DNA of 64,000 bases, taken from contig CANJLC010000003.1 of assembly GCA_947475445.1 (NCBI GenBank), forward strand, positions 158,574 to 222,573. Direction: 5' to 3'. The notes under the pieces were generated by a model. It was not told the origin of the DNA, searched no databases, and saw only the letters and a list, made by a program, of their open reading frames with translations. Shown here piece after piece: positions 26,508 through 37,336 of this stretch; the stretch's first letter is position 1; each line of letters opens with the position of its first letter. Source of the DNA: Alphaproteobacteria bacterium. GTDB lineage: Bacteria > Pseudomonadota > Alphaproteobacteria > Micropepsales > Micropepsaceae. The position numbers and the translations under genes were made by a program.

Positions 26508-27233
26508 TTAAAAACGGGCAAGCGTCAAAGCTTCCGCCGGATCGATCCGGCCGTCATACAAGGCCCGTCCCACCACGACCCCTTCGATATTGGGTTCATT
26601 GGCCGCCTTGAGGTCATGGATGTCGTCGATCGAACCCACCCCGCCCGAGGCAATCACGGGAATGGACAGGGCCCGGGCCAGGGCGGCGGTAGCCGTGACA
26701 TTGACCCCCTGCAGCAAACCGTCCCCGTCTATGTCGGTGAAAAGCAGGGCTGCCACCCCGGCGTCTTCAAAGCGCCGGCCAAGCTCCACAGGGGTCAACT
26801 CTGAAACCTCGGCCCAACCCTGGGTGGCGATCCTGCCGCCCTTGGCATCGGCCCCCACCACGATCTTTCCGGGAAATTTGCGGGCGGCCTCTTTGACGAA
26901 CTCCGGATTGGTCAGTGCCGCCGTGCCCAGGATCACGCGGGTGATGCCCGCCGCCAGCCAGCCCTCGACCGCGGCCAGGTCGCGAATGCCGCCGCCCAGC
27001 TGGATGGGAAGGTCAATCGCGGCGCGGATGGATTTGATCGCCTCGCTGTTGGCGGACCTGCCCGCGAAGGCGCCGTTCAGGTCGACGCAATGCAGCCAGT
27101 CGAAACCCTGCTCCTGAAAACTCTTTGCCTGCGCCGCCGGATCATTGTTGAACACGGTGGCCTCAGCCATCTCGCCCTTTTTCAGGCGCACGCACTGGCC
27201 GTCCTTCAGATCAATGGCAGGAAAAATAATCAT
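26508..27233 (-). CDS. hisA: HisA, ProFAR isomerase
   Basis: A 241-residue TIM-barrel enzyme that converts ProFAR to PRFAR in histidine synthesis. [16 protein letters not shown] carries the catalytic Asp in [23 protein letters not shown] is the first phosphate-binding half, and [15 protein letters not shown] holds the second catalytic Asp. [16 protein letters not shown] is the second phosphate site. It overlaps hisH by four bases. hisF, the usual next gene, is not here. Confidence 0.96.
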   Translation of the reverse strand: MIIFPAIDLKDGQCVRLKKGEMAEATVFNNDPAAQAKSFQEQGFDWLHCVDLNGAFAGRSANSEAIKSIRAAIDLPIQLGGGIRDLAAVEGWLAAGITRVILGTAALTNPEFVKEAARKFPGKIVVGADAKGGRIATQGWAEVSELTPVELGRRFEDAGVAALLFTDIDGDGLLQGVNVTATAALARALSIPVIASGGVGSIDDIHDLKAANEPNIEGVVVGRALYDGRIDPAEALTLARF

Positions 27234-27865
27234 GGCTTCCAGCCCAAGAAATTCTCGAGCAGCCTGAGGCCGGTGGCCTGGCTTTTCTCGGGGTGAAACT
27301 GCGTGCCGGCGATATTCTCGTTGCCCACCATGGCGGTGAGCGCGCCGCCATAATCGGTGGTGGCAAGCAAATCGTCGGGCAGCGTGGGTTTAAGCTGATA
27401 GGAATGGACGAAATAGGCATGCGCGCCGCTGGCAATGCCGGTCAGCAGCGGATGCGGCTGCAGCAGCGTGAGTTCATTCCAGCCCATGTGCGGAATCTTC
27501 AACGTGGGATCTGATGGCGTGATCTTGACCACTTCACCGGCAATCCAGCCCAGTCCCGCATGATCGCCAAACTCGCGGCCCACCGTGGCGAGCAATTGCA
27601 TGCCGACACAGATGCCCAGGAACGGCGCGCCATCCTTGAGCACGCGCTCGCGCAGTATCTCGATCATGCCGGGAACCGCCACCAGGCCCTTCATGCAATC
27701 GGCGAAAGCGCCCACGCCGGGGAGAATGATGCGTTCGGCATCGCGCACCACCTCGGGGTCAGCCGTGGTGACGATCTCATGGCCGGTATTGGTCGCGGCG
27801 CGCGCCAGCGCCTTCGCCGCCGAGGCGAGATTGCCGGAGCCATAATCGATAAGAGCAGCGCGCAT
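27230..27865 (-). CDS. hisH: HisH, glutaminase subunit of imidazole glycerol phosphate synthase
   Basis: A 211-residue class I glutamine amidotransferase that supplies ammonia to His[17 protein letters not shown] is the N-terminal signature, [13 protein letters not shown] holds the nucleophilic Cys, and [11 protein letters not shown] carries the His and Glu of the triad. MGWNELTL and YFVHSYQL are conserved too. The pair hisH-hisA is separate from hisB at 51.9 kb, and hisF is not in the window. Confidence 0.96.
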   Translation of the reverse strand: MRAALIDYGSGNLASAAKALARAATNTGHEIVTTADPEVVRDAERIILPGVGAFADCMKGLVAVPGMIEILRERVLKDGAPFLGICVGMQLLATVGREFGDHAGLGWIAGEVVKITPSDPTLKIPHMGWNELTLLQPHPLLTGIASGAHAYFVHSYQLKPTLPDDLLATTDYGGALTAMVGNENIAGTQFHPEKSQATGLRLLENFLGWKP

Positions 27866-27906
27866 TTATGGCGGGGTCTATAGCCGCGCAGGGCCAGAAT
27901 CACAAA

Positions 27907-29802
27907 TTAGTTCGGGCAGGCGGAAGGCTCGGATGGACGGTCCACGCTCAGGCGGACGCCATTCACCAGCAGATCGCGCCAGTTTCCGGCCGGGCGGATC
28001 AGCGAGAATTGCCCCTGGCGCAGGGCCGTCAGGCTGCCCGGGCAGGGCGGCGCGGCCAGCGTGCCCGCCACGGTCCAGCTGCCGAATGCATCGCGCTTCA
28101 TCAGCCCGGCCCACCAGCGCGCATCGCTGCCATAGGCCAGCAGGATTTCCTTGCTTCCATCGCCGTCCAGGTCCGTGAAAAAGGCGTCGCAGGCCAGAAG
28201 GGCGCTGGTCAGGCAGGGCGGCGCGTTCCGCACGCCGGACCAGTCGCGGCCGAGCAGGGCCGCCGGCAGCACGCCATCATGAACCCGGATATTGGCGCCG
28301 ATTTCGGTGGGGGTGGGACGAGCCATCTGCGCCGGCGCCGACAAGGCGGCAAAGGCGCCGCGCGAAATGCCGCTCTGGTCCTTCATCGCCGCCATTGCGG
28401 TCAGCGCGCCCCGGCCAAAGCGCAGGCCCTCATCACGCAGCCAGAGAAAATCAAAAGCATCCGCGGTCACCTTGTGCTGCTCCAGGCGCCGCCTTTGCGT
28501 CGCCACCGCCAGCCGGGCCGGATCGGCAATTGGTGACGCGAGCGCCGCGATCAAAGCCAGGGCCGCGAATGCCATGGCCAGGTTGCTGCCTTCGATCCGC
28601 TGCATCCAGCTGCCGCCGCCCAGGCTGATGAGCGCGGACGCCGTGTAGCAAAGGGCATGGCCGCACAGCAGCAACAGCCCGGCCACCGCGTAAACCCGGT
28701 TGCTGGTCCAGCCATATTGGGCGACGCGCGCTGCCAGCGCATTCACCGCCAGCAGCGCCAGCGGCACCAGGATGATGGCGGCGGCGAATTCGGCGCGCCT
28801 GCGCCAGGAAGGCCGCCAGCTCACGCCGTCGCGGTACGAAGCATTGATGCAGACGATCAGCGTGGCGGCGAGGATGGCGGCGACACCCAGCGAAGGCTGC
28901 CAGAGGCGAAAGGCGCCCAGGCCGGCCACGGCGATGCCCAGCAAAAGCACAAAGGGCAGGGCCGACGTGAAAACGAACAGCGCCCCTTCGGCCAGTGCGC
29001 CCAGCAATTTCTCGCCCGTCAATTGCGCCGCCAGTGCGGCGCTGAGCGCCACCAGCGGCCAGACCAGGGCGGGAAATTGCAGCAGCGGAAAATGTTCGCG
29101 CATGAAGCCCATGGCGGCGCCCGCCGCCGCCCAGGCGAGGGCGGCAAACATCACGCAGATCACAATGCGGATCGCCAGACGCCAGGCGCTGCGATGGTAG
29201 CTTGGGTAATTGTCCAGCTGTCCCTGGGCGATGGACTGGCCGACAAACAGAAACAGGCTCGTCAGCGCCAGCAGCGCCAGGCCCGGATGGCCGCCATCGG
29301 AGGAAAGGGTGCGCCAGTAATGATAGAAGCCGGCCGCCGCCAGCAGCATCGCCGCGAAAGCGGTCCACAGCACCAGGCTGCCCAATTTCATGCGGCCCAA
29401 TCCGGCCAGCAGCAGCAATGGCGCGAACAAGGCGGTGAGGATGGCAGCTGAGAAAATCATCGGCCCCAGCGCGCCGCGATTGGCGAACAGTGCGAAGATC
29501 ATCGCGCCTTGCGCCAGGCCCACCGCCATGCGGGCGCCGAACAGCGAGAAGGGCGAGGGCACCGCCAGCCTGGCTGCTTGCGCCCTTGGTGCGGCCGGGT
29601 CGAGTTTCGGCGCTTCAGCCTGGGCTTCCCGCAGCACGGGATTTTCAAAGCGCGGCTCGGCGCGCGGCTCAACGCGCGGCGCGGGCAGGGGGGTGACCTT
29701 GGCTTCAGGCGGCGCGGCGGCTTTCGGCTCGGCGCGCAGCGGCACTTCCGGCGTCCACTGGAACGCAGGATTGTTGATCCAATTGTCGGGACCCTCGGCC
29801 AT
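27907..29802 (-). CDS. DUF4153-like multi-pass membrane protein
   Basis: A 631-residue protein. A proline- and alanine-rich cytoplasmic N-terminus of about 75 residues is followed by roughly a dozen hydrophobic segments (about residues 85-425). ASPIADPARLAVATQRRRLEQHKVTADAFDFLWLRDEGLRFG after the last segment matches the pattern I know from DUF4153 proteins, where a similar sequence has LxSGKVSxxxFDxxxLR. A soluble C-terminal part includes FFTDLDGDGSKEILLAYG, which looks like a calcium-binding or FG-GAP-type loop, and ends in Cys-rich turns. Function is unknown. It stands alone between hisH and lepA. Confidence 0.7.
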   Translation of the reverse strand: MAEGPDNWINNPAFQWTPEVPLRAEPKAAAPPEAKVTPLPAPRVEPRAEPRFENPVLREAQAEAPKLDPAAPRAQAARLAVPSPFSLFGARMAVGLAQGAMIFALFANRGALGPMIFSAAILTALFAPLLLLAGLGRMKLGSLVLWTAFAAMLLAAAGFYHYWRTLSSDGGHPGLALLALTSLFLFVGQSIAQGQLDNYPSYHRSAWRLAIRIVICVMFAALAWAAAGAAMGFMREHFPLLQFPALVWPLVALSAALAAQLTGEKLLGALAEGALFVFTSALPFVLLLGIAVAGLGAFRLWQPSLGVAAILAATLIVCINASYRDGVSWRPSWRRRAEFAAAIILVPLALLAVNALAARVAQYGWTSNRVYAVAGLLLLCGHALCYTASALISLGGGSWMQRIEGSNLAMAFAALALIAALASPIADPARLAVATQRRRLEQHKVTADAFDFLWLRDEGLRFGRGALTAMAAMKDQSGISRGAFAALSAPAQMARPTPTEIGANIRVHDGVLPAALLGRDWSGVRNAPPCLTSALLACDAFFTDLDGDGSKEILLAYGSDARWWAGLMKRDAFGSWTVAGTLAAPPCPGSLTALRQGQFSLIRPAGNWRDLLVNGVRLSVDRPSEPSACPN

Positions 29803-29944
29803 GCCAAGGTGATTACGGGATCAGGCCGCCCTGGTCACGAACACCCAAAAAGACTGGTTAATTCGGGCGAGGGGGTTGGGAGAAAACGACATTTCCCCTT
29901 GGCAGAGAGCTACCCTGCGCTCGCGCTCCGGGCACTAGCCACTC

Positions 29945-29982
29945 AAACCGATGCACTGCATCGATTTGCCCGGCTACGCCGG
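29945..29982 (-). terminator. Two hairpins after lepA
   Basis: Directly after the lepA stop (minus strand) come CCGGC-TAC-GCCGG at 29970-29982, then CGATGCA-C-TGCATCG at 29949-29963 flanked by AAA and TTT. They probably end lepA transcription before the DUF4153 gene, which reads in the same direction from 29802. The other 140 bases of this gap show nothing I recognise. Confidence 0.55.
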
Positions 29983-29988
29983 TCGTGA

Positions 29989-31791
29989 CTAGTTATCGTC
30001 CATCTTGAGGGCGGCGATGAAGGCTTCCTGGGGAATGTCCACCTTGCCGAACTGGCGCATCTTCTTCTTGCCCTCTTTTTGCTTGTCGAGGAGCTTGCGC
30101 TTGCGGCTGATGTCGCCGCCATAGCATTTGGCCGTCACGTCCTTGCGCAGCGCCGACAGGGTTTCGCGCGCCACCACCTTGCCGCCGATGGCCGCCTGGA
30201 TGGGAATCTTGAACATGTGGCGCGGGATCAGGTCCTTGAGCTTTTCGCACATGGAACGGCCGCGGCCCTCGGCGCGGGCGCGGTTGACGATCATGGACAG
30301 CGCATCCACCGGCTCGTCATTGACCAGGATCGACATTTTCACCAGGTCGCCTTCGACATATTTTTCAATGTGATAGTCGAAGCTGGCATAGCCGCGCGAC
30401 ACGCTTTTGAGGCGGTCATAGAAATCGAACACCACTTCATTGAGTGGCAGCATGTAGATCACCATGGCGCGGTTGCCGGCATAGGTGAGTTCGACCTGGG
30501 AGCCGCGGCGGTCTTCGCAAAGCTTCAGCACGCTTCCCAGATACTCGTCGGGCACAAGGATAGTCGCCTTGATCCAGGGCTCCTCGATATGATCGATATA
30601 GGTGACATCGGGCATGTCGGCGGGATTGTGCAGTTCCTGCATCGTGCCGTCATTCATGTAGATGTGATAGATCACGCTGGGCGCGGTGGTGATGAGGTCG
30701 AGATTGAATTCGCGCTCGACGCGCTCGCGCACGATTTCCAGATGCAGCAGGCCCAGAAAGCCGCAGCGAAAGCCAAAGCCCAGGGCGGCGGAGGATTCCG
30801 TCTCATAGGTGAAGCTGGCGTCATTGAGATGCAGCTTGCCCAGCGCCTCGCGCAAATCCTCGAACTGCGCCGCATCCACCGGGAACAACCCGCAGAACAC
30901 CACCTGCTGCGCCGGCTTGAAACCGGGCAGGGCGGTGGGTGTGCCCTTGCGTTCATCGGTGATGGTGTCGCCCACCTTGGTGTCGGCAACCTGCTTGATC
31001 TGGGCGGTGATGAAGCCGACTTCGCCCGGGCCCAGTTTTTCCACCGGCACGCGCTTGGGCGTAAAGACGCCGATCTGTTCCACCTGGTAGACTGCGTCGG
31101 CGGCCATCATGCGGATCTTCTGGCCCTTCTTGAGTTCGCCATCAATGATGCGAACCAGCACCACCACGCCCAGATAGGCGTCGTAGAAGGAATCGATCAG
31201 CAGCGCCTTCAGCGGCGCATCCAGCTCGCCCTTGGGCGGCGGCAACCTTGTGACAATGGCTTCCAGAACTTGGTCAATGTTCAGGCCGGTCTTGGCACTG
31301 ATGGCGATGGCGTCGCTGGCGTCGATGCCGATCACGTCCTCGATCTGCTGCTTGACGCGGTCGGGTTCGGCGGCGGGCAGGTCGATCTTGTTGAGGACGG
31401 GCACGATCTCCAGCCCGGCATCGATGGCCTGGTAGACATTGGCCAGGGTCTGGGCTTCCACGCCCTGGCTGGCGTCAACCACCAGCAGCGCCCCTTCGCA
31501 GGCGGCCAGGCAGCGCGAGACCTCATAGCCGAAATCGACATGGCCCGGCGTGTCCATCAGGTTCAAAATGTAATGCTTGCCGTCCAGCGCCTTGTAATCC
31601 AGGCGTACGGTCTGGGCCTTGATGGTGATGCCGCGCTCACGCTCGATATCCATGGAATCGAGGATCTGGTCCTTCATGTCGCGTGTGCTGACGGTGCCGG
31701 TGAACTGGATCAGCCGGTCGGCCAGGGTGGATTTGCCATGGTCGATATGGGCGACGATGGAAAAATTGCGGATGTTGGAGAATTCAGCCAT
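29989..31791 (-). CDS. lepA: LepA, elongation factor 4
   Basis: A 600-residue translational GTPase that assists ribosome assembly and can back-translocate ribosomes. [16 protein letters not shown] is G1, the effector region ends [22 protein letters not shown] is G3 and NKIDLP is G4. EF-G-like domains follow. The LepA-specific C-terminal domain ends with [25 protein letters not shown], the signature that separates it from EF-G. No lepB signal peptidase gene follows it here. A glycosyltransferase-like gene is divergent, with 77 bases between starts. Confidence 0.97.
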   Translation of the reverse strand: MAEFSNIRNFSIVAHIDHGKSTLADRLIQFTGTVSTRDMKDQILDSMDIERERGITIKAQTVRLDYKALDGKHYILNLMDTPGHVDFGYEVSRCLAACEGALLVVDASQGVEAQTLANVYQAIDAGLEIVPVLNKIDLPAAEPDRVKQQIEDVIGIDASDAIAISAKTGLNIDQVLEAIVTRLPPPKGELDAPLKALLIDSFYDAYLGVVVLVRIIDGELKKGQKIRMMAADAVYQVEQIGVFTPKRVPVEKLGPGEVGFITAQIKQVADTKVGDTITDERKGTPTALPGFKPAQQVVFCGLFPVDAAQFEDLREALGKLHLNDASFTYETESSAALGFGFRCGFLGLLHLEIVRERVEREFNLDLITTAPSVIYHIYMNDGTMQELHNPADMPDVTYIDHIEEPWIKATILVPDEYLGSVLKLCEDRRGSQVELTYAGNRAMVIYMLPLNEVVFDFYDRLKSVSRGYASFDYHIEKYVEGDLVKMSILVNDEPVDALSMIVNRARAEGRGRSMCEKLKDLIPRHMFKIPIQAAIGGKVVARETLSALRKDVTAKCYGGDISRKRKLLDKQKEGKKKMRQFGKVDIPQEAFIAALKMDDN

Positions 31792-31868
31792 GGCGGGCGG
31801 GGTCTAGCAGGCCCCAATTCCCCGGTAAACAACCGTTTTCGGGAGGGCCAGACAGGCTATAAGAGGCC

Positions 31869-32675
31869 ATGCAGACCTACCTCTATCTGGATTATGGCGG
31901 GTCCCCCAAGCACCGGCGGGAGCTGAAATACAGCCTGATTTCCCTGAAAGCGGCGCTGGGGGAGGCCCCGGCCGCCATCGCCATCTACACCGACGCGCCC
32001 GAAACCTATCGCAACTGGCCGGTGACGGTGGTGGGGATCAAGGCCCAGATTCCGGCCTGGTCGGGGGGCGGGCTCTATTACCACCGCATCAAGCCCGAAG
32101 TGGTGCGCGAGGCGCTTGGCCGTTTTGCCGGGCCGGTCTGTTTCCTGGACAGCGATTCCATCGTGCGCCCCGGCTTTCATGCCGAGGTGACGGCCAAGAT
32201 GGAATCCTGCGTGGTGATGAACGCCCTGGAACGCCGCAATCCCTTTCCCGCCTTGTCGGGCTTTTCCTGCCAGCTGCCGCATCTGGGTGCCTATCGCTAC
32301 GATGTGGAAAACAGCGCCATGTTCAATAGCGGGCTGATCGGCGTCAGGCCCGAACATGCGCCTTTGTTCGACGACACGCTGGCGATGATCGACGCGCTGA
32401 TCGGGCGGGCGCGCAAATTTCCTGCCCTTGAGCAATTTGCCCTGAGCGAAGTTCTGCGCCTGAACCAGGTCCAAATCGCCGAAGTGAACCAGACTTTCCT
32501 GCACTACTGGCAGGGGCGGCGGCGCATCTACATGGCGAACCAGATCACCAAAAGCCTCTCACCCGACTGGGACGACCTGACGCCGCCAAGACAATGGGCG
32601 CAAATGAATTACTGGGCGGTCCGCGCCTACAATTATTATTACGGCGTCACCAGCACGCTGGGTCTGTTCAAGTGA
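31869..32675 (+). CDS. Glycosyltransferase-like protein (GT-A fold), function unknown
   Basis: A 268-residue cytoplasmic protein. YSLISLKAAL near the start and FLDSDSIVRPGF, a DxD metal/nucleotide-sugar motif at residues 94-96, suggest a GT-A fold, as do NSAMFNSGLIGVRPEH and the aromatic C-terminal region. I do not recognise a named family or a substrate. No other sugar or envelope genes are nearby. The stop overlaps the next gene start as GTGA, so it is co-translated with a methyltransferase; whether they act on the same molecule is open. Confidence 0.6.
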   Translation: MQTYLYLDYGGSPKHRRELKYSLISLKAALGEAPAAIAIYTDAPETYRNWPVTVVGIKAQIPAWSGGGLYYHRIKPEVVREALGRFAGPVCFLDSDSIVRPGFHAEVTAKMESCVVMNALERRNPFPALSGFSCQLPHLGAYRYDVENSAMFNSGLIGVRPEHAPLFDDTLAMIDALIGRARKFPALEQFALSEVLRLNQVQIAEVNQTFLHYWQGRRRIYMANQITKSLSPDWDDLTPPRQWAQMNYWAVRAYNYYYGVTSTLGLFK

Positions 32676-33457
32676 GCGAAACCCTCAAAGACCTTTGGCC
32701 GGGACAATCGGTGGCGCTGCTCAAGGCGCTGCACATTCTCACCCACAATGGCGGGCTGAACGCGGATTCGCGGCGCAAGCTCAAGCAGGTGCAGCATCTG
32801 GCGCAGCTGGTCAAACCCGCCATCGACGCCAGCCTGAAGGAAAAGGAAACGCCGGTGCTGGCCGATCTGGGCGCCGGCAAATCCTATCTGGGCTTTATTT
32901 TATATGACCTGTATTTGCGCAAACGCGGAAAAGTCGTGGCGGTGGAAGCGCGGCCTGAACTGGTCGCCACCGCCCGGAAGATCGCCAGCGAAAGCGGCTT
33001 TGACCGCATGGAGTTTGTCGAAGGCAAAATCGCCGAGGCTGCCCTGGGCCCGGTGGATATCGTCACGGCGCTGCATGCCTGCGACAGCGCCACCGACGAA
33101 GCCATTTTGTTCGCGCTGAAACATGAAGCGAAATTTGTCGCGCTGGTGCCCTGCTGCCAGGCGGAACTGGCGCGCGAGCTGGACGGCAAGAAAAACGACC
33201 TGGACCAGCTTTGGCGCCACGCCCACCACCGGCGGGAGATAGGCTCCCACCTGACCAATGTCCTGCGCGGATTGTTCCTCGAAGCGCATGGCTACAAGGT
33301 TCGGGTGACCGAACTGACGGGGCTGGAACATTCGCTGAAGAACGAATTCATCTTTGCCGAGCGCCATCAGCGTTCCAATCCGCGTGCCCGTGCCGAATTC
33401 GAAAAGCTGGTGAAGGAGATTGGCGCCGCGCCGAAGCTTCTCAGCTTCGAAGCGTAG
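32672..33457 (+). CDS. Class I SAM-dependent methyltransferase (Methyltransf_32-like)
   Basis: A 261-residue protein. Motif I is LADLGAGKSYLGFILYDLYL (about residues 66-85), followed by VVAVEARPELV, whose acidic residue would bind the SAM ribose. VTALHACDSATDEAI and ALVPCCQAEL match a family that includes RNA methyltransferase-like proteins such as GSTCD. The target is unknown. The GTG start at 32672 overlaps the stop of the glycosyltransferase-like gene, and the last 17 bases overlap pheT, which converges on it. Confidence 0.75.
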   Translation: MSETLKDLWPGQSVALLKALHILTHNGGLNADSRRKLKQVQHLAQLVKPAIDASLKEKETPVLADLGAGKSYLGFILYDLYLRKRGKVVAVEARPELVATARKIASESGFDRMEFVEGKIAEAALGPVDIVTALHACDSATDEAILFALKHEAKFVALVPCCQAELARELDGKKNDLDQLWRHAHHRREIGSHLTNVLRGLFLEAHGYKVRVTELTGLEHSLKNEFIFAERHQRSNPRARAEFEKLVKEIGAAPKLLSFEA

Positions 33458-35828
33458 CGCCCAGCTTCAGCGCCGCCGCCACGATCTTGCCCGCCACCGC
33501 TTCAATTTCGGCATCGGTCAGGGTCTTGTCCCGGGGCTGGATGCGAACCGCGACGGCGATGGATTTCTTGCCCTCGGGCACGCCCTTGCCGGCATAGACA
33601 TCGAACAAATTCACGCTTTCGATCAGCAGCCGGTCCACATGCTTGATGGCGCGGAGCAGCTCCCCCGCCGCCAGGGCCTGGTCCACCACGAAGGCGAAGT
33701 CGCGCTCTATGGCCTGGAACGGGGAGGGCGAGAATTGCGGGCGGGATTTGGCCTTGGCCTGCGGCACCGCATCCAGCACGATTTCAAACCCCGACACCGG
33801 CGCCTTGATATCGAAAGCGGCCAGGACCTTGGGGTGCAGTTCGCCGAAATGGGCAATGAGTTTGGGGCCCAGCGCAATGGTGCCGCTGCGGCCGGGATGA
33901 AACCAGCCCGGCGCCGTGGCGGATACGGGGGCGGTCATGGCCGCGCCCATGGCGGCCTCCAGCGCCGCCAGCATCGCGCCCTTGGCGTCGAAGGCGTCGG
34001 CGGCATGGCCGGATTTGGTCCAGTCGCGCACGCCATTGCCCATGATCAGGCCCGCCACATTGGCGCTCTGTTCGCCCGGCATGCCGCTCTGGAAGGCGGC
34101 GCCGATCTCGAACAGGTTCAAATCCGAAAATCCGCGCGCCGCGTTGCGCGACGCCGCTGCCAGCAGGGAGGGCAGCAGCGAGGGACGCAAGGCGTCCAGG
34201 TCCGAGGCGATGGGATTGGTAAGCGCGCGGGCATCATCGCCGCCGCCGAACAGCCTGGCCTGGTCACGGGCGATGAAGGAAAAGCTGACACATTCATTGA
34301 AGCCGCGCGCCGCCAAAGTCCGGCGCACCGCCTTGGCCCGTTTCTGCGACGGGGTCAGAACGGGTTTGGCGACAGCGGCATGGCGCACCAGCGCCACCGA
34401 CGGCACTTCCGCCAGGCCATGAATGCGCACCACTTCTTCCACCAGGTCGGCCGGGCCGTCTATGTCGCGTCGCCAGCTGGGAGGGGTGACATGCAGGAAG
34501 GCATGCTCGGCCACCGTGAAACCCAGATTCTGCAGGATGGAAATGATTTCGCTTTTGGCCACGCGGATGCCGCCAAGGCTTTCCACTAGGCCCGGATCGA
34601 ACTCGATAGGCTTGTGCGGCGGCGGCAACGCGCCGGCAATCACCACATCGGACGCCTCGCCGCCGCACCATTCCAGGATCAGGCGGGTGGCCAGTTCCAG
34701 GCCAGGCAGGACAAATTCCGGATCGACGCCGCGCTCGAAACGGTAGCGGGCATCGGAGATGATGGCCTGCTTGCGCCCGGCGCGGGCGATGCGCGCCGGA
34801 TCGAACCAGGCGGATTCCAGGAAGACATTCTTGGTGTCTTCGAAGCTGCCGGTGTCCATCCCGCCCATGATGCCGGCAATGCCGCGCGCGAAACTGTCAT
34901 CGGCAATGACGATGGTGTCCTTGTCCAGGACATAGGTCTTTTCATCCAGCGCCAGGACCTGCTCGTGATCATTGGCCATGCGGGCATGCAGATTGCCCGA
35001 CAGCTTGTCGGCATCGAAGACATGCAGGGGGCGGCCGCGGTCCTGGGCGATGAAATTGGTGGCGTCCACCAGCGCCGAAATGGATTTCAGGCCCACCGCC
35101 TTGAAACGCTCCTGCACCCATTTTGGGGCGGGGCCGTTCTTGACGCCGCGGATGAGGCGTCCGGCGAAAATCGGGCAGGCATCCTTGTTCTCGGGCGAGA
35201 AATCCAGCGTGATTTTCCTGGGGCTGGGGAAGGCGCCCGCGACCGGCTGGATTTTTTCCGATTTGAGCTTGCCAAGGCCGGCAGCGGCCAGGTCGCGGGC
35301 AATGCCCCAGACACTGGCGGCGTCGCCGCGATTGGGCGTGATGGAGACATCGATCACCGGGTCGGAAACGATATTGAGGGCCGCCGCCGCAGGGCCGCCG
35401 ACTTTCGAATCGGCGGGAAGCTCGATAATGCCGTCATGGTCTTCGCCCAGCAGCAGCTCGCGCGCCGAGCACATCATGCCAAAGGATTCCACGCCCCTTA
35501 TGGTGCCGGTCTTGAGCGCTTCGCCGGTGGCCGGGATGACCGTGCCGGGACGCGCCAGCACCACCTTGATGCCGGCCCGGGCATTGGGCGCGCCGCAGAC
35601 GATCTGCAGATTTTCCGCGCCGGTGCTGACCGTGCACAGCCGCAGCTTGTCGGCATTGGGATGTTTTTCGGCGGTGAGGACCTCGCCGACAATGAAATCC
35701 TTCAGGCCCGCGGTGGAATCGGTGACGCTTTCCACTTCCAGGCCGATGGAGGTGAGTTTTTCCGCGATCACATCCGCGCTGGCGTCCGTGTCCAGATGGT
35801 CTTTCAGCCAGCTCAGCGTAAATTTCAT
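33441..35828 (-). CDS. pheT: Phenylalanyl-tRNA synthetase beta subunit
   Basis: A full-length 795-residue beta chain. The N-terminal tRNA-binding (EMAP-like) domain has [25 protein letters not shown]. The B3/B4 editing region follows with [22 protein letters not shown], then B5 with [18 protein letters not shown]. The class II-like core starts [20 protein letters not shown], and the C-terminal anticodon-binding FDX-ACB domain includes RDFAFVVDQ and [18 protein letters not shown]. The start overlaps the pheS stop by four bases. It forms alpha2-beta2 with PheS. Confidence 0.97.
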   Translation of the reverse strand: MKFTLSWLKDHLDTDASADVIAEKLTSIGLEVESVTDSTAGLKDFIVGEVLTAEKHPNADKLRLCTVSTGAENLQIVCGAPNARAGIKVVLARPGTVIPATGEALKTGTIRGVESFGMMCSARELLLGEDHDGIIELPADSKVGGPAAAALNIVSDPVIDVSITPNRGDAASVWGIARDLAAAGLGKLKSEKIQPVAGAFPSPRKITLDFSPENKDACPIFAGRLIRGVKNGPAPKWVQERFKAVGLKSISALVDATNFIAQDRGRPLHVFDADKLSGNLHARMANDHEQVLALDEKTYVLDKDTIVIADDSFARGIAGIMGGMDTGSFEDTKNVFLESAWFDPARIARAGRKQAIISDARYRFERGVDPEFVLPGLELATRLILEWCGGEASDVVIAGALPPPHKPIEFDPGLVESLGGIRVAKSEIISILQNLGFTVAEHAFLHVTPPSWRRDIDGPADLVEEVVRIHGLAEVPSVALVRHAAVAKPVLTPSQKRAKAVRRTLAARGFNECVSFSFIARDQARLFGGGDDARALTNPIASDLDALRPSLLPSLLAAASRNAARGFSDLNLFEIGAAFQSGMPGEQSANVAGLIMGNGVRDWTKSGHAADAFDAKGAMLAALEAAMGAAMTAPVSATAPGWFHPGRSGTIALGPKLIAHFGELHPKVLAAFDIKAPVSGFEIVLDAVPQAKAKSRPQFSPSPFQAIERDFAFVVDQALAAGELLRAIKHVDRLLIESVNLFDVYAGKGVPEGKKSIAVAVRIQPRDKTLTDAEIEAVAGKIVAAALKLGATLRS

Positions 35829-36904
35829 TTGCTGAGGCCCCCGTCCAGCGTGGGGATATCAAGCGCAGCAAAACCGTAGTGTCTCAACCAGCGCAGATCC
35901 GACTCAAAGAAGCTGCGGATATCGGGGATGGCGTATTTCAGCATCGCCATGCGGTCCAGGCCAAAGCCGAAGGCGAAGCCCTGGTAGCGTTTGGAGTCTA
36001 TGCCGCAATTTTCCAGCACGCGCGGATGCACCATGCCGCTGCCGCCCAGTTCCAGCCAGTCAGTGCCGGTGCCGAACTTGATCTGGCCCGGCACGGAGCG
36101 GTCGCAGCGCATGTCCCATTCCAGCGACGGTTCGGTGAAGGGAAAGAAGCTGGGGCGGGCGCGCAATTCGATCTTGCCGATCTCGAAAAAGGCCTTGCAG
36201 AATTCCTCCACCGTCCATTTGAGGTGGCCAAGGTGAATGCCTTCATCCACCACCAGCGCCTCGACCTGGTGGAACATGGGCGAATGGGTGGCGTCGGAAT
36301 CCACCCGGTAGGCGCGGCCCGGCGAAATGATGCGGATGGGCGGCTTGTTGCCGAGCATGGTGCGCACCTGCACCGGCGAGGTGTGGGTGCGAAGGACATG
36401 CGACGAGCCATCGGCCTGCGGCGAGACATAGAAGGTGTCCTGCATCTGGCGGGCGGGATGGTCGGGCGGAATATTCAGCTTGGTGAAATTGTAATCGTCG
36501 AATTCCACATCCGGGCCTTCCGCCACGGCAAATCCCAGATCGGCGAAGATGGCGGTGATTTCTTCCAGCACCTGGGAAATGGGATGAACACTGCCTTGGC
36601 TTTCGGGGCGCGGCGGCAAGGTGACGTCGATTTTTTCGGATGCCAGGCGGACATCCAGTGCGGCATCGCCGAGCTGCGTCTTGCGGGCGGCAAGGGCCTC
36701 GGTCACCGCATCGCGCAGGCCGTTCAGCAGCGGGCCCTGCGTCTTTCGCTCGTCCGGATTCATGGAGCCCAGACTCTTCATCAATTCGCTGATCGAACCC
36801 TTCTTCCCTAGCGCGGCCACGCGTACGGCTTCCAGCGCCGCTTCATCGCCGGCGGCAGATATCTGCGCCAGAAGTCCGGATTGCAGGGAAGGAATATCGG
36901 TCAT
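35825..36904 (-). CDS. pheS: Phenylalanyl-tRNA synthetase alpha subunit
   Basis: A 359-residue catalytic chain. The N-terminal coiled coil binds tRNA-Phe. [19 protein letters not shown] begins the class II core. [12 protein letters not shown] and [16 protein letters not shown] are motif 2-type signatures, and [22 protein letters not shown] is motif 3. A TTG directly before the ATG also extends the frame; the ATG at 36904 is preferred. A hairpin at 36929-36948 separates it from rplT, so the translation genes and pheST probably share an upstream promoter with partial termination. Confidence 0.97.
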   Translation of the reverse strand: MTDIPSLQSGLLAQISAAGDEAALEAVRVAALGKKGSISELMKSLGSMNPDERKTQGPLLNGLRDAVTEALAARKTQLGDAALDVRLASEKIDVTLPPRPESQGSVHPISQVLEEITAIFADLGFAVAEGPDVEFDDYNFTKLNIPPDHPARQMQDTFYVSPQADGSSHVLRTHTSPVQVRTMLGNKPPIRIISPGRAYRVDSDATHSPMFHQVEALVVDEGIHLGHLKWTVEEFCKAFFEIGKIELRARPSFFPFTEPSLEWDMRCDRSVPGQIKFGTGTDWLELGGSGMVHPRVLENCGIDSKRYQGFAFGFGLDRMAMLKYAIPDIRSFFESDLRWLRHYGFAALDIPTLDGGLSK

Positions 36905-36928
36905 CAAAACCCCGAAAAGGAAGAAGGC

Positions 36929-36948
36929 GGGGAGCGTCTAGGCTCCCC
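36929..36948 (-). terminator. Hairpin between rplT and pheS
   Basis: The arms GGGGAGC (36929-36935) and GCTCCCC (36942-36948) surround a six-base loop. On the transcribed strand it is followed by a pyrimidine-rich CCTTCTTCCTTTT. It could attenuate readthrough from rplT into pheS; there is no clean U tract, so it may only partly terminate. Confidence 0.5.
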
Positions 36949-36971
36949 GATTCGCCCTGGTGGGAATTTGA

Positions 36972-37322
36972 TTAAGGCTTGGACGCCTGATCCACCAGAG
37001 CCTTGAACGCAACAGGCTCGTGGATGGCCAGGTCCGAGAGCACCTTGCGGTCGATCTCGATACCGGCGCCAGCGAGCCCGCTGATAAATCGGCTGTAGGT
37101 GAGGCCATGCTCGCGCACGGCGGCGTTGATGCGCTGGATCCACAAAGCGCGGAAGTTACGCTTGCGCTCCTTGCGGCCGATATAATTGTGCTGCAGCGAC
37201 TTATCGACCGCGGCATTGGCCGTGGTGATGTTGTTCTTGCGGCGGCCGCGAAAGCCCTTGGCGGCTTTCAGGACCTTGTTGCGGCGGGCGCGGCTGGGAA
37301 CGGAACGGGGGGTGCGTGACAT
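36972..37322 (-). CDS. rplT: Ribosomal protein L20
   Basis: A 116-residue 50S protein, normal length. It begins [29 protein letters not shown], the basic extension that threads into 23S rRNA and helps assembly. [28 protein letters not shown] is the folded-domain signature. rpmI lies 14 bases upstream. In E. coli L20 represses its own operon by binding the leader; infC is not present here, so any such site would be in the rpmI leader. Confidence 0.98.
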   Translation of the reverse strand: MSRTPRSVPSRARRNKVLKAAKGFRGRRKNNITTANAAVDKSLQHNYIGRKERKRNFRALWIQRINAAVREHGLTYSRFISGLAGAGIEIDRKVLSDLAIHEPVAFKALVDQASKP

Positions 37323-37336
37323 GGTCTATCTCTCCC

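Noticed and set aside
30079..31926. 615-codon plus-strand frame opposite lepA
   Set aside because: It is antisense to a clear elongation factor 4 gene and has His/Gln-rich composition typical of shadow frames.
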